Origin: Dromaius novaehollandiae
Taxonomy: Eukaryota > Chordata > Aves > Casuariiformes > Dromaiidae
Length of the DNA stretch: 64,000 nt
Direction of reading: 5' to 3'
NCBI RefSeq assembly: GCF_036370855.1
Contig: NC_088100.1
Location: 33,554,563-33,618,562, forward strand
Position 1 is the first letter of the stretch. Each line of letters opens with the position of its first letter. Shown here piece by piece: positions 47,948 to 61,772 of this stretch. A program made the translations under genes and the position numbers. The notes under the pieces were generated by a model that ran no database searches, was not told the DNA's origin, and saw only the letters and a list, made by a program, of their open reading frames with translations.

Positions 47948-50900
47948 AAGGCAGGAGAGAGACAGTGAGACACAAGTATGTAGATCTGCCAGGGAAGGAG
48001 ATTGAGGGAGCTGGGATATTCTTGAGGCTGCAGTAAGGAAGGAGGTCATACTGGTTTTCCCACCAGGGCACTGTAACTGAATAGTTTTTCTTTCCTTTTC
48101 TATCTCTGATTTCTGGAGAGCAGGCTCAGATGAGTATTTCAAATCTGAGATATGTTGTCGATTGCGGTTGACGGCTTTGTTTCTATCAGAGTGCTTGGTC
48201 TTTAATTTGGGGAAGAAATACAAAGCTGTGACACCAGCTATTTGGTTTGTCAGTGATATCTTGCTGCAAGCTGCATGTGCTAATTTCAAAGCTTGGAATT
48301 TGGCAGAGTCAGGATTTGGGAGTGACTGCCTCCCACAGATGCCTCTCATAAGTCATGTGCTTTTAGCTTTAGCCTATGCCAGCCACATCAGACCTACAAA
48401 CAAACACCTATAATATGATTTTTTTTCCACTATGCTTATTGTTTTATGGTGCTGTGATACATACACGCATATCCTAGTGGTCATCCTTCATGAGAACAGG
48501 GTAATGAATACTGTTCTTCTTCTGAAAGCATCAATTACTTTTCCTTTCTTTTAAATTGCTGTAAAATACCTGAAAGGTACCAGCCCTAGATATTCAGTTG
48601 TCTAACCACAACTGATGTGCACTACACAGAGCTTGTGCTGTCTTCCAGCAGTTCTGGAGGGGTCACTTAAAGATGAGATGATGATTCATTTTCCAAGTCT
48701 TTTGTACTTTTTGTTGAACCTTAATGGTTGGGATTTCTCAAAAGTGCTAACTATGATGAAATATAGCTGCTTGTTTGCCAGGAATTACAGATGGTTATCT
48801 GATTTTTTCAGAGATGCTCTGAGCTGCCGTGAGGCTCGGTGTGTAGCTGTGAGACCTCTGACAGTATGTAATAAAAGTCAGCAGCAATTATCAGTCATTG
48901 TCATCCAGAAAATCTCTTTTTATTCTGCTAGTGGTACTCTGAGATTTGTACATCTTGATTTCACCTTAAGAAAGTATCAGCCTGGATGTTAAGTTATTGG
49001 ACAGAGACTTGAGATATGATTAATCTTTGCAGGATACCATTCTGGGCAAGTTTGAACTTGCTTATACCTCAGCTCTGTACTTGCTCAATTGAGATAATGC
49101 TTCTCTCTTCCTTTCATTGTCGTCCTCCATTATTTAGGTTGCTTTTCAGCTCAGTCCTTTTCTATATGTGTGGATAATTGCAGGGCTTTGCTGCAGTGAG
49201 GCTGTGGTCTCTGTGGAGGTCTAAAGGCACTGCTGCAAAACAAATTAATAATAATAAATCCAAATAACCAGAACTATGTTATCTGTTTTGGGACAGGATC
49301 TGGTTTTGTTGACATCTGCAGGTGGGTCTGACTTCACTCTGCCTACCAAGATGGGAACTATGTTTGGGGTTCTTCTATAAAGAGTACTACCTGTTGGGTG
49401 GCTAAGCCTCATCCTTTGTCCAAGGTGATAATTTCCTAAGACTCAGATACAAATACAAATCATTTTGGCTAAGGAAATTTTAAATCTATTGTATAATATA
49501 CACAAGACCAGGAATAGCTATTTTATGATGGTAGTTTAATGGCAAGTTAAACACGTTATGCTAGTGGTAAATATTCATGTTTGCTGCTCTTAAACTCCGA
49601 AATTTCATGTTGTTATCTCAGGTAAGGCATCTTCTGTGTAGGCACAATGTTTTAGACACAAAACATATAGTTGAAAATACATTTGAATCACTGCATTTGC
49701 TTTTTTTGTCCAGAACTGGCCATGCAGGCAGTTTGCGAAGACCACATCTAGATTGTTGCAATCTCCAGATTTTAATAAAGAAACACAGACCCCACTGTCT
49801 GGATTTGATGTTTGTGCTCCCTGCACATTGTGAAGGTATTTGTGACTGCCTAAAGGTTTGAAACACAACCAGCATTTCTTCATTTGTTGAGCTTTCATGC
49901 TTTGGTATTTGATGATGGTAAACATTACCCACCCTGTGAACAGGGAGCATGCTTACCTGAACTATATTTGCATGAAGTGCACCCCATGAGAATCGAAAGT
50001 AGGATATTCAAACACTTTATGGTCTTACTTCATTATAAAAGGTGGAGGCAACCACTGACCCCATTTCAGAGCTGTTAATCCTTATATTGCTCTTTGGCCA
50101 TTCTTGCATTGTTTAAACAAGGCGGACTCAGACTGTGTTGCTGTTTTTGCTTCTTGCATGATTATGCAAGCTTTATACTGTACACCAAAATCTTTTTTTT
50201 TTCCCTCTAAGTCATATTTATAATGCAACTCAAGGCCTACTTGTTAAGAAAAAATGGAAATAAATGCTTATTTTTTGAATAGGAATCCCTCTTGCGCTGG
50301 TTGCATGATTATGAATTTGCCTTTGGGGGCTCTGTCTTCAGGAAAAATTGTGGCAGGAAAGCCATTCTCCAGGTTGGTCAACAGGGCAGTTCCCTGATAA
50401 ATTTCTGTACTGCTAAACTTAATGAAAAAAGGATGAGAAAACCTATAGCTCGGAGAATGTATTAATAGTCTTAAAGCACATTGTATTGAGGGTCTTAAAG
50501 CACATATGCAAATAAGATTGAAATATAGTTTGCCAACACAGTATATAGCAATCCATACTAATAATAAACCAGAACATAGCTGATATAGTTCTTCTGATAT
50601 AGAAGTCCTTTATTCCAGTCTCCCCTCCAAAAGTCCTCTCTCTCTAAGCACATGTATTTTTAAAAATTGCATGACATGCAAAAAATATAAAACATTTTTT
50701 TAAAAGATGTTGAAGGGAGTTATTACAAACTCTTTTTGTCAGACTTTTCTATAAACAAATGTAATCAATATATAGAAAAAAATTGATTTTAATCTCTTTT
50801 TAGCCAGAGTGGGATCTGCAGATAAGAGGAAGAATAAGTGCAGCTCCAAGTTTAACAAAAGCCATTTTAAAATCCTATTTACATCTTCTGTCAATTTTCT

Positions 50901-52795
50901 CAATTGTTTTAGTTCATTGAAAACTTGAAACCATAGCCACACTCCTTCATGAGGCATTTAATATGAAAATCTTTCCACTGTGCTTATAAAGGAAATCTGA
51001 AATAGTTCTTCAAAGGGATTTCTGATTTTTTTTTAATATTCTTTTTCTGTGGGTCTTGCTACTTAATGTAAAGTTCTATTTAAATCATATTCTTGGTAAT
51101 GTAGAACTCAAATTATTAGAATGAAAAGTTTCACTACTTTCTAGACCTTATTTGGCCCTAAAGTAGACTCCATAAACTTTGGTTTAGTGTGTAATAAAGC
51201 ACAAATAAAAGAACCTCAAAATGTAATTTTCTTTCCAAGCATAGCAACGCCAGTTTTCTGTGCCCTGAAGTATGGGAAACTACTGGAAAATTGAGTGGCT
51301 GTTTTAGAGGCTACAGGTGCACAGGTCCTGAAGAGTAATATGCCTTCAACTTTTTAATAAGTGGCTGCTGCAGAAATTTTTTTTTCCCACCATGTGATAA
51401 TCTTATACATAATGTGTGTTCTGCAGGTACTAAGGGACTTTCTTCATTTATATTGCTATTTAATCTCAGGAGGGAGGGCACGCTGCTGATGAACAAATTT
51501 ACATTAAGTTCCACTCTGCTGAGAATATGTATAATTTTTTATACTGATGCTATTTTGACAAAAATAGCCATTTGTCATAAACTGTTTCATTCTAAAGATT
51601 AAAAACCCGAGCTCTTCCGAATGCTTGCAACGAGCCCCAGAACTGTGTCAGTTTTTGGAAGGGATAGTTGGGCAATGTGCAGAGAAGTTAATGCCCAAAA
51701 GAACAGAAAAATGTATGAAATAGTAATAGAACAGTTTCTTAGGCTAGATTTTTCCGCTGTGAGAAAGATACCAGTTTGTGAGCCTGGAAATAAACTTCTG
51801 CTGGACCCAGTGAGTTCTCCTTGCCATGTAGTCCTTCATTATTGTCTCCACCTGTGACTGATTCCAGTCACACTTTACTTTCCCCTCTTGTTTTGTTCTG
51901 TAAAGAAAATGAAGTATTGGGTATATATTGATGGCGTGTTAAGTGCATAGGAAAGATTTCAGTAGAAGTACAATATCTGGAGCATCAGGCAATGCTAGGC
52001 TTTTATTCTCCCCCCCGCCCCCAGCACAAAGTGCTGCTCTATCAGAACCTTGTGATTGTAATGACTGATCTCTTAGTCTGAAATGGCGTATGGTATATGG
52101 TTGTGTACTTTCCTGTAAGTGCATGTAGATGTGCAAGTTTGTCTTTTTAAATATAGTCAGTAGCAGCCAGCACACGGGGTTTCCTGCAGTGAGTAGCATA
52201 GCATAGGCAGGTGTTTGGATATTTGTCCTAGGAGCAGGAAATTGGATTTTGTAATCTCCTAGTCATTTGTTCCATTACTGTTTGCATATATTTTTACAAA
52301 TGTAAGAGGTAGAGATAAGACTGCTTGATTCTGATAGTGAGGGGATGAAGAATTTTATGGAAATTAGACTGTTTGGACCTTTTAATACCTCCTTTCTGGA
52401 TTTTTTTCTTCACTGGGCTATTTTAAGTTGAAAATTTATATAAAAGTATAACATTTTAAGAAGTGCTAGATGGACTCTTCTCAACGATCTTCACAATTTA
52501 TTGTGTTGTTTTAGTGTGCTTCTTGTTTAGAAATTCCCCATGCTTTCTAATTCAGCACCAAATTTTCCTTCAGATAGGCAGGTAAAATATTCATAAGAGT
52601 GTCTCCTTTCCTCAGTAGGCACAGCAAGGGGGAACTAGCTACTTGCCAACTTGTAGCAGATATGCTTGAGGTGGAGGCTTGCTTCAGTAATACACTTTCA
52701 TAACATGTGGTTGAGGGAACAGAGTGATGGGAGAAACTTTTCTATGTATTGTTTGAATGTCTCATAAAGCATTTTTCTCTTTTTTAATATAAATG
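47948..52795 (+). other. RIMS1: RIMS1 intron 1, no exon seen
   Basis: No supported exon. Overlapping frames of 94-110 codons on both strands at 49577-49950 are noted under findings but have no family features. A 13-base direct repeat ('gtcttaaagcaca') occurs twice near 50468 and 50492. Confidence 0.5.
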
Positions 52796-52840
52796 TTTTT
52801 ATAAATATATATATGTGTATATATATAAAAATATATATGA
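52796..52840. repeat. (AT)n-rich microsatellite
   Basis: Alternating TA/AT units with a few GTG and AAAA interruptions. Confidence 0.9.
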
Positions 52841-52904
52841 TTTTATCGCTATAAACATTGGATTCTTAGTGGTTGCTAACACAAATATAAGCCCTGTGGC
52901 ACTC

Positions 52905-53055
52905 TTGCTTTCTCTGTCTATCTCCTCTCCAATTTCTTCTTCCTTTCCATGTCTGCTCTGTTCTCTCATTGTTCCCCATTCATTTTTCTTCATTTCAAAG
53001 TTCATCTTCTCTCTTCTCCACATCCTCAACACACCTCACCTCCCCTCAGGTCTTG
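52905..53055. other. Pyrimidine-rich tract
   Basis: About 150 bases made mainly of C and T on the + strand ('ctctgtctatctcctctcca', 'cttcttcctttccatgtctg'). No repeating unit of fixed length. It could resemble a polypyrimidine tract but no exon follows it. Confidence 0.6.
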
Positions 53056-56000
53056 GCAATTCCTGCTTTTAGTCATATAGCGCAGCTCCTCTGAGACACA
53101 CACATTTTGAGACTGAGAATGATGTGGGTTCATGAGACTGCTATCCTTATTCCATTACTGCCCAACTTTGGGCCTAGGCAAGTAGCCATGTATATACTAT
53201 ACACATTTTAGTAGTCCACATCTTGCTATTTAAACTGCAAGCAAATAAAACAGCTGCATCTTTGTATTCCCCAAAATATTCCCATTCCAAAGACACTCAA
53301 AAGCACTTAATGAGGCTAACAAAGTGCAACAAATGTGGAGTTTGTAGGACAATCTTTAATGGAGAAACAAAAAGCTTAGAAATACTTCTGAAAAGTCATG
53401 TTAGGGAAGTGTGAGTTTTGTATAGATCAGTTGCTTCTGTTCAGCCAAGCTATGCTCAGAACAGGACCTAAAATGCTTTTTCCGGTTAGAATAGCCTATG
53501 GCTGGTAACAGACCCCTTTTTCACTACTAGGGAATTGACAGAGCTTTATAGCTGTAGTTTCTCTCAATGACTTCATATTCTTTGCTGTAGAGGTGTTTGG
53601 ATGAGGAGAGACTGGGTAGAGCCCGTTGCATAGGGCAGTCTGAGCTTTTGGAAACTGCCTTGAAAACTTCAAAGTGCACTGGTTGTTTTTCCTGACTTTT
53701 ACACAAAACGAACACAGCATGTATGTGAAAATAATGTCTTGTTTAATGATTTTGTGGTATTAGTCCCAACAATGCCTGGTTGACGGAATAAAATTGAAAG
53801 GCGAAATAAACGAAGAGTGCCTCGATACACAGTTCCATAAAGAATTTTCTATATTTATGTAGATCCTGATTAGACATGAGCTGGGAAAGAAAGATGTCCT
53901 TAAAGTGTCCAATGTACATAGTCCCAGACTGGATGATCTGAAGTGCCTGCATTCATTTCCCAGATGTATCTCCCAGGAAATATAATTAAGATCAAGAGAG
54001 TTAAGTCTTTCAAAATTCAGATAGCACTTCAGAGCTGAAGCATTTTTGTGACCTCTTGTACTACTGATTTGACAGCTGGGGTCCATGCCTGAATTCTAGC
54101 GAGGGCTGAACACCTGGACAAGTATCTACATAGCTAAATTTAAGCTGGTTATGTTTTGTTTGCTCTGTAACTTCTGTTTTGAAGGGTATAGTATGTTTTT
54201 TGATCTTCTTAAATAAGCACTTACTTTTTAAACTTTTTTTTTTCAACTGAAAACCCTGTCTTCTATGAAGGAGGAATGGGAACATAGATGAAATTGTCAG
54301 CCTAGGGTATACCGCTTATCCATAGCTATTAAGTCAATACACAGCAGGGAGTGCAGACTTGTTTAGAGTAAGCTGCAAGAACTAGGGAAGTGACTACTGT
54401 GAAGTATTGCGTGAGGGCTGCCGCCTTTTGAGGAGGAAATTATCTGGTGGTGCACTGATGAGTGCCTTTCTGATAAGATGCAAGTAGTAATGACCCCACA
54501 TTCCCTAAATGCAAGTGAGTCATTGGTATCAATTAAGCAAGTAAGTTGTCTGAGAGTATTTTCTGTAGAATCATTCTTTAAAGATTTGGTTCATCAGGCT
54601 GTCTTTACCTAGGAAGGAGGCAGGGTTTTTTTGCAAGAAAAGATGATGAAAATCAAAATGATTTAAGCCATTTCTGCAATACATATATGCTCCAGAATAC
54701 ATATAATGACATATCTCCCCTTCAGTAGCTGACAGTATTTTTTTTAAGGTATTATATATTTGTCCAAGCAAGAGAAGAATTTCACAGCTTTTCATATTTT
54801 TTTAAGGATTCCACTCCACCATTGTGGGTGGTCAGCTGTCTTAGTATAACTATAGGAGTTCACAAAGGACTAAAAATATGTACAATTAAATGCCAGCTAT
54901 TCTCAAAATCAAGATGTTTCTTCAAAGTTTTATCCATGCTAAAGTATCACCATAGTACAACTACATTTTTGATTTAGGAATAGACTGCAGACAATAGCCG
55001 AAATGAATAGTTAAGCTTATCCTTCTCCTGTGCTTGGTGACATATATGGAGATCCTAAATCTTCCATGTTCATGAAAATTGGTGGAGATTGAAATTTCTC
55101 AAGAGCTCCTGGAACCTGGTGTTGTGGAAGGAAAGAAACACAACATGTTAATAAGGGGTGCTACTTACTTAGGCTCATTTTTAAAGGAGTTTCTGTTGGA
55201 TTACAGTTATTAACTATATTTCTTTTCCCTGAAAAATCCAATCCTGAATGAATGGTGGATATCTATCTTCTAATGTATCATAACAAATATGGAAAGTCTG
55301 GTACATTTTGTGTAATATCGTCTATGGAGACTTGTAGCGAAATCTTGCCCCACTGAAATTGGTAGGCACTATTCCCAATGACTTCAATGTAGATGCAGTG
55401 TTTCTGAATGAGATTTGAAATGCCGATGTATTGAATACCTCTGTCTACTGCTGGTATGTTAATATTGTTTCTTATCATTGCCCTAGCTTTGATGAAACTA
55501 TCGCCGTGGTGCACTGCAGGTGAGGGCAATAATGTATAGAGACTGCTGTGCTTTACCAACATGTGTCTTTGTTTTTTCAGGACCTTAGTATCAGTGCTTA
55601 TCACAGGCCAAATCCTTTTGAAATCAGGAAATTAGTTTCGGTACCTGAATGAAAGCTGAATGCTTCTGAAAATTTGCTCTGCTGTGTCTAGTCCATCTAG
55701 ACAAAAAGTGGTAAGACACACTCTGGTCAGTACTGCTGTGAATGTGCTGGTTATTGTTTTGGGGGATGTAGCTCCCAAAGTGGAAAAATAATTAATATAA
55801 GTTGGTTATAGAGTGACCAAAAATGACATATTTTATTTTTTCTTAGTCAGTAAACTCTCCCTTGTTTTCCCTTCTGAGGGAAAAAAAGTCATTCTGCAAG
55901 TTTAGAAATATTCATTGGAGTAGGGAGTGGAAGTTGCCCAGTCAGGTTCCTAAGTATTAACTAGTGAGCTATGGAGGTAATTTCAGATACACTGAGTTAG

Positions 56001-57251
56001 TAACTAACTCATTCAATATTTTTATATCGGCTGGATCAGCTGTGGGAGAGAATATATCCAAATACCCTGGTTCCTGGTGGCTAAGGCATTTTCATGAAGA
56101 GTGCGACCTCAAATCCAAAAAAACGGTCTGAAGCAAGATATATCACATCACAGATGAGGGTCTTGACCACCCCTAATTGGCAATTTGTGGGGTCTTTCTG
56201 TGATGTGTTTAAATGTGCCTTATATAATGTGCATGTATGTGTATTTATTTGTGTATATATCCACCTGTATATTTGTCATCAACCAGTTCTGAAATGCGTG
56301 TGAAATTAGATCTTTGGATGGGATTCTGTGATGCACAGAATAAAATTTGCAGCTAAAAGGCAAGGGAATTAATAAAACTGGAGGTCAACATTGCACTTGT
56401 GCATTTCTGCACTGCTTCAGACTTTGAAATCAACCCTACAGGAGTGGTATCAGCTGTCAGAACTACAGAGATTTGTCCTCAGCTGCATGTAAATGGTGAC
56501 ACCACCCTGGGTCTTCTGTAGAGCTATGTCCTGAGTAGTTCATCTCTTGCACAGGTATCTGTGTGAAACATAAGTTGTTACATGTGTGCAAAATTAAAAC
56601 TTCTGTCTGCCGCTCTCTGCCTTAGCTGCAGCATGCAGGGAGTTGTCCTCTCCCTAGGAACGTGGCTTTTAGAAGCCCTTTACATTTCTACAGCTCCATA
56701 ACCTGGCACATAGGAATGGAAACTGCTGTTTTGATTCCCTAGTGAGCATAACATCCCAGCAAATTTATTTCATTATTTTTTTTAAACTGTATCTTCTTAG
56801 AGTATACTGTGGAAGAGAAAGGGTAAACTTCTTTGAAGGAAATGGAAGGGGATAGAATGATCCAAATATGTTTTGTATGTTTGTGGACAAGAGAACCATA
56901 ATGAGTGTAACTGCCCCTTCCAGAAAGAGTAATCTCAAATGCCGCCATGTGTGGAGCATGCTCTAGAGTGCTTTTCCTGTCAAATGCCATGTAGACTTAT
57001 CCAAGCTGGCCTGGAGACGTGTTAACCTGACCAGCATGCCTGTACACTTTGGGTCTTGTGTACCTCCAAGTGTGCTATTCAGCCGTGCTTGAATCTGCTT
57101 CTGCAGGTCTAGTGTTTTCAGACCATGAGTTTTATCTTGAAAGCAGCCTTGGACTGGGCCTCAAAAGGTAGACAGATATCTTCAATGTGAGGTAGACAGA
57201 AATCTATGAAAGTGATATCCTCTGAGCAGACAAAATTGGGATTCATCTTTA
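53056..57251 (+). other. RIMS1: RIMS1 intron 1, no exon seen
   Basis: No supported gene. Two overlapping frames on the - strand at 53743-54086 (69 and 108 codons) were inspected and not recognised. A possible old palindromic repeat at 55322-55425 is listed separately. Confidence 0.5.
55322..55425. repeat. Possible ancient palindromic interspersed repeat
   Basis: 'gcgaaatcttgccccactga' followed by 'cccaatgacttcaatgtaga' and 'gatttgaaat' resembles the widespread sauropsid hairpin repeat in which 'gaaatcctggccccattgaa' is mirrored by 'cattgacttcaatgg'. The arms are decayed. Family name uncertain. Confidence 0.4.
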
Positions 57252-57332
57252 GAAAATCTTGCCCCCAAAGTGCTTTGAGACCCTTGAATGAAAGGTGCTA
57301 AAGAAGTGTAAAGTATTGCTATTGCTACCAGG
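57252..57332 (+). repeat. MIR-like SINE 3' end
   Basis: 'aaagtgctttgagaccct' followed by 'gaatgaaaggtgctaaagaa' and 'gtaaagtattgctattgct' is a close match to the 3' end of MIR-family SINEs (aaagcgctttgagatcct..gatgaaaggcgctat..gcaaagtattatt). The 5' part is not recognisable. Confidence 0.7.
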
Positions 57333-60300
57333 AATCAGATAGTGGTTTCTTTACATGCAGTTTTGTTAATTCCTGTATTTTGTGCAAGGTAAATTGCTCC
57401 ATGCGCCTTCAAGCAATCTTAATTTAATGCAGTGATGACTTCGGGTGATTGAAGAGCTAATCAGCTACAGCCACCACTTTTCATCTTCCAGCTAAAGAAT
57501 GATTAGCTTGCAGTACCTTCCTCCCCACTTCTCCTCACACCATGGCTCCCCAGGAATATGGATCCTTAAACCATAGTCAGACTGCTTGTGTTTGCACATC
57601 AAAATGCCATAATTCAGGTAGGGATAGGGTTTTTTTTTTAAGTTTCTTGCAGGAAGAAATGAATCAATGCATAGTTTTCTTACCCATTTACTAAGAAGTA
57701 CGGCAAGCATCAGATATTCTTGTTTGGGGTAGTTCTAACAAAAACTGAGTGGTATTAACCCATAATAACAAACTTTGGAAAGGATCTAAAAGAGTTGAAT
57801 GATCTGACCTTTCCAAGAAGAGATCTCAAGATCTTAGGAATTGCATCTGTGTGAGAAGTTATTTTGTTCCCAAATATAAGCTTGTTTTATCCAGTAACAT
57901 ACATATGCACACTTCTTCCTACTCCCACCACACATGGGCATTCATACGCACAAATATAAGTCTTTTATACTTTAAACATTTACATATAGTCCTTTGAGTA
58001 GATAAAGTTTTTCTTAAAGCACACATCTCAGTCATTCAGAGTAATGGCTTTACCTCAAACAAGTCTGTTTTTTTCTGGAAAACTTCATATCTTTTTGGCA
58101 TAGAAGAAAATGAAATGCATTCTTGCAAATTCTCTCACTGCTGAGGAGAGCTGAGGAGCACGTTTCTGTAATATACCTCCAGGTATACTTGACAACAAAA
58201 GAGTAAGAATACTTGAAATACAAGCATGGAAGGGGAAAATAGCTTTTTCTGAACAAAAGGGACTCAAATTCTGGCAAAACTTGCACAAAATTGTCTGTGT
58301 GCATCCATGTCAAAATTGCAAGTCTCCTATGTTTTCTGTTTCGTCAGCGGTGTATGTTACAATTTTTTAAAAAGAAGACATTGGGGGAGACTTTTTTTTT
58401 TCTCTCTAGATTTCTTTATGATTAAATGACATTTTAGAGATACAGTGCAAAAGTCTCAATCCTGGTCTTGATTGTGAACCCATCCTAGCTGTCATGAAAT
58501 GAAAAAAAAAAAAATCTAAAACTCCCTTATATTTATTCTACATATATCCACGTTAGACCTATCTTGTTCAGCAATTACTGTCCATAAGCCAGTGTTAAGT
58601 TTTTTAACTTGTTCCACGCTTTCTTAGATTCTTGATTGTCTTCTTTTGCATTTGTTAAAGAGAGATAGGCACATGAGATGAGTGTATGCTCAGAGAGAGC
58701 AATGTTAGACCATAACAAAGATCTGTTGGTAAGCATGGTTGGCAATAAGAGAGGCATTTTACACCACAGAATTTTGGGTCTTTTACAACAACTTACTTGA
58801 ATGTTTTCATTTACCTACATATTCTCTCTTTGCCCCTCCAAGCTCTATCAGTGGCTCGGGGCATTAAAAACAATAAAAATATCAAAGATAATATGCTGGA
58901 TTCTGATCTGTTCTTGTCAGTAGAGCCTGTTAGATGTATTCTGATCATGTAAGAACCATGGTGGCAATTTGACAATCTCTGAATATTATTTTTTGACAAA
59001 TATAAGTGTTATAGAAATATTTTCATGCAATAATAACATTATTTTAACACCAGTATAGAAGCATAAATTACCAGATGAGTCAGAATTATGGCCCTTTTCC
59101 TGCTGTGTGTGGGCAGTCCCCTGAATCTGTGCTCATTACAGGTTTGGGACGTAAATGTATTGGGCATGTACTGAGAGAGATTGAGCCTGCAAAGTGTTTT
59201 CATAGAAGAAACAAGTTGTCCTTGGTTGTGGAAATAGAAAATCCTTTAAAGATGGAAATTCCATTGCGTTTCACTTTTGAAAGATGGGTATGTTAACATG
59301 GAAATGTTTCTGGTTCTTCTTATAAGATGAAGGAGAGAACTAGAAATAAATGTAAAGCAGCTAAAATTAATGTCTTGAAAGAGAAGTGGAGATGTATTTG
59401 TGATATCTTCAGGAGATTCCAAGAAGGATTTGTATAAGTGGACCGCTGTTGTGGTTGAGTACTTCTGTTAAGTATATTTGTAGTTAATGTACTAATATTT
59501 AATATACGGTTGTAATATTATTAACTCTTTGTGACAAGTTTTCCCAAAGTCATAAGCTATCATTTCATTGTCTGCCTCTTGTCTCAGGGGGCACTGAGAA
59601 TACTCTTTAATACGGGCCTCTCCTTTCTTCTGACACCTTTTCCCAAACAGAATTCCCCTGTAGGTTATTGAGAAAGACAGCTCTTTGCTTGAAATTCTGA
59701 GATTTGTCTTGGTTTGTAGGTACTTCAGAGATTTCTGTCTATAGCACCACTTTATTTGGATTTTCTGCCTCTGTGAAAGCAGTCTGTTCAGTGTCTGTCA
59801 TCTGAGTTGACTTTGTACGCTAGACTGAGTTAAAATGGAAACAACAGTACATATTTTAGCAAAGGAAATAGTTGTGCTCTTGCTCAGAAAAGTGGAAATA
59901 GCATTACAAAAGCGTCAAAGTCAAATAAAGGGAAATTGGGCTTAGAAGTGAAATTTAATTTCTCATAGCTGAAGCTGCTCAAGTAGACTCTGCCTCTACT
60001 TCTAGAGTGACCACATTCTGGGTACTAGGGTTAGATATTGCTTTTCCTCACTGTAAATAAAAAATCTGATGATTTTCAGCTTCTTCTGAACAGCCTCATG
60101 CTCTTTCTTCTCCCACAATGATCTTGTGTTATTACTTTTTCCCATTTCTGTGTCACTCTGAATGAAGGGAAGAGTGGCTCTTCTTTCCACTCTGCCTTTG
60201 CTGCCTCCTCCAGGGAAAATTAAGAATCCCTCCCACTCTTTCCCAGAACCACTGAAAATTCAACCTTTGCGCCTTCTCTTTACTATAGTCATATCCTGAG

Positions 60301-61274
60301 GGTCATTTGGATGCCACACTTTGCATATCAATATTCAGAGCAGTTACAGGGTCCCCTGGTTCTTCTTCCTTTTTATTAGCCAATTTAGGGAAATTTGATT
60401 AGCTCTAGCTGTTTGTGAAAAAGCAAATCAAACTTTTTTTTTCTCCCAGATTGCCTGAATCTAGGTTGTCCTTTGAAATGCACAGACCCTGTGACATCCT
60501 GATTTCTTTCCTTTGGACCAATTTTCATTTAAAGAGTCAATTGAATTACCATTTCATCTGATTCCTTCCTTCCCTGAAAGTGTGGCTTTCACTGTGAGCT
60601 TTTTCTTGGGTTTGTGATAACTTTCAACTTGAGTATTATAGAAAGTAGTGTTTGGACAATATATTGATAGTCTTACAATTCAAGGTATGTTGTCAGGTTT
60701 ATCTAGGGACCGCACATGACATGAGAGTAACATATATAATAACTTGGCACAGGTAGGAGGGGATAGGGAAATTGTCTCTGCTGTCACCCTCGTTCAGTTT
60801 TGAAATGTTATCCTCTTACATTATATGCTCATGAAATTACAGACTGTGAGTGGGATTCATATGGCAAAATGTAGATGTCTACATCTGAGTTAGTTACCCA
60901 AAGCTGCCTGTATGGGGAATGGAGAGAAACAGGACAGATGAATCACACCCCTGAAGAACCCATTTTTTACGTTTATGCTAAGATAAAATGAATCATAGCC
61001 TAAAAGTGTCCATTTGGCTGGTAAGAGAGACTGGGGGGATGACTCCGATGTGATGCCTATATTCTACACATCTAAAAATGGATAAAATGAACACAACTTT
61101 TTGTGTCTCTGGTGTGTGCTTATGTGCACAGAAAAAAAATATGCATAGAAAAAAAATACGTTTTTCCACGTAGAAATTTCTTGAAAAACTAAAGAAGGCT
61201 TCAGGTTTCTAGGACTCAAGCTACAGAAATCAAGAAATGCATAAGTTTAATTAGCATGTTTTGCATATATGTAT
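57333..61274 (+). other. RIMS1: RIMS1 intron 1, up to the endogenous retrovirus
   Basis: No supported exon or RNA gene. Ends in AT-rich DNA ('catatatgtat') at the retroviral LTR border. Confidence 0.55.
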
Positions 61275-61683
61275 TGTAAGGGGTAAGGCGGGGGCAACGC
61301 CTGGACTCCCAGCAGGGACAGATACACAAACACAGGGCACACTGTGGTCAATATTGAGCATCTGTTACCTCTGCATAGGAGCGGGGGTTCCCCAGCAATT
61401 TCACGATCGCGGCAATAACAGAGTGGGAGAGTCCCTGGCACCGCTGAGCATTGGTCCATGGTGAGGAATGCCAGGGGGGCACTATATGAGGTTTTTATGT
61501 ACTATACACACGTGCAGTAAGAATATTGAGCTCATCGCTAATCTCAATTCAAAGCCAAGGCGTAGCACCACGCTGGCACGGTCTCAGCCACATGGCTATA
61601 GGTCAGCATGCCTTGTTGATGCTCCTTTCCCACGGAACGGTCTGGTGAGCTTCCATCGCCTATCTCCTCAACATCCTTCCACA
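61275..61683 (-). repeat. 3' LTR of the endogenous retrovirus (409 bases)
   Basis: On the - strand it runs from TGTGGAAGG (61683 downward) to CCCCTTACA (ending 61275). The ends form the expected TG...CA with an imperfect inverted repeat (TGTGGAAGG against TGTAAGGGG). The bases just upstream on the - strand (GGGAAAA, 61684-61690) could be the end of a short polypurine tract, though it is poor. A TATA-like 'acataaaaacc' lies about 180 bases into the LTR (plus positions about 61489-61500). I did not find a standard AATAAA signal. The boundaries are inferred from one LTR only. Confidence 0.7.
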
Positions 61684-61772
61684 TTTTCCCATGCACTCTG
61701 CCCCCGCGATGGAAAGCTAGTTACAGGCTGTCACAGTCTTTAGAAGGGCATGGGGTATGAGGGCAAGGGAGT

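Noticed and set aside
47798..48349. A 183-codon open frame on the - strand
   Set aside because: It reads through the 14-base G run as prolines, has no recognisable domain, no splice or promoter context, and two shorter frames on the other strand overlap it. A chance frame in intron 1 is more likely.
53743..54086. Two overlapping frames on the - strand considered as a processed pseudogene
   Set aside because: Neither peptide resembles a known protein and there is no poly(A) tail or target duplication.
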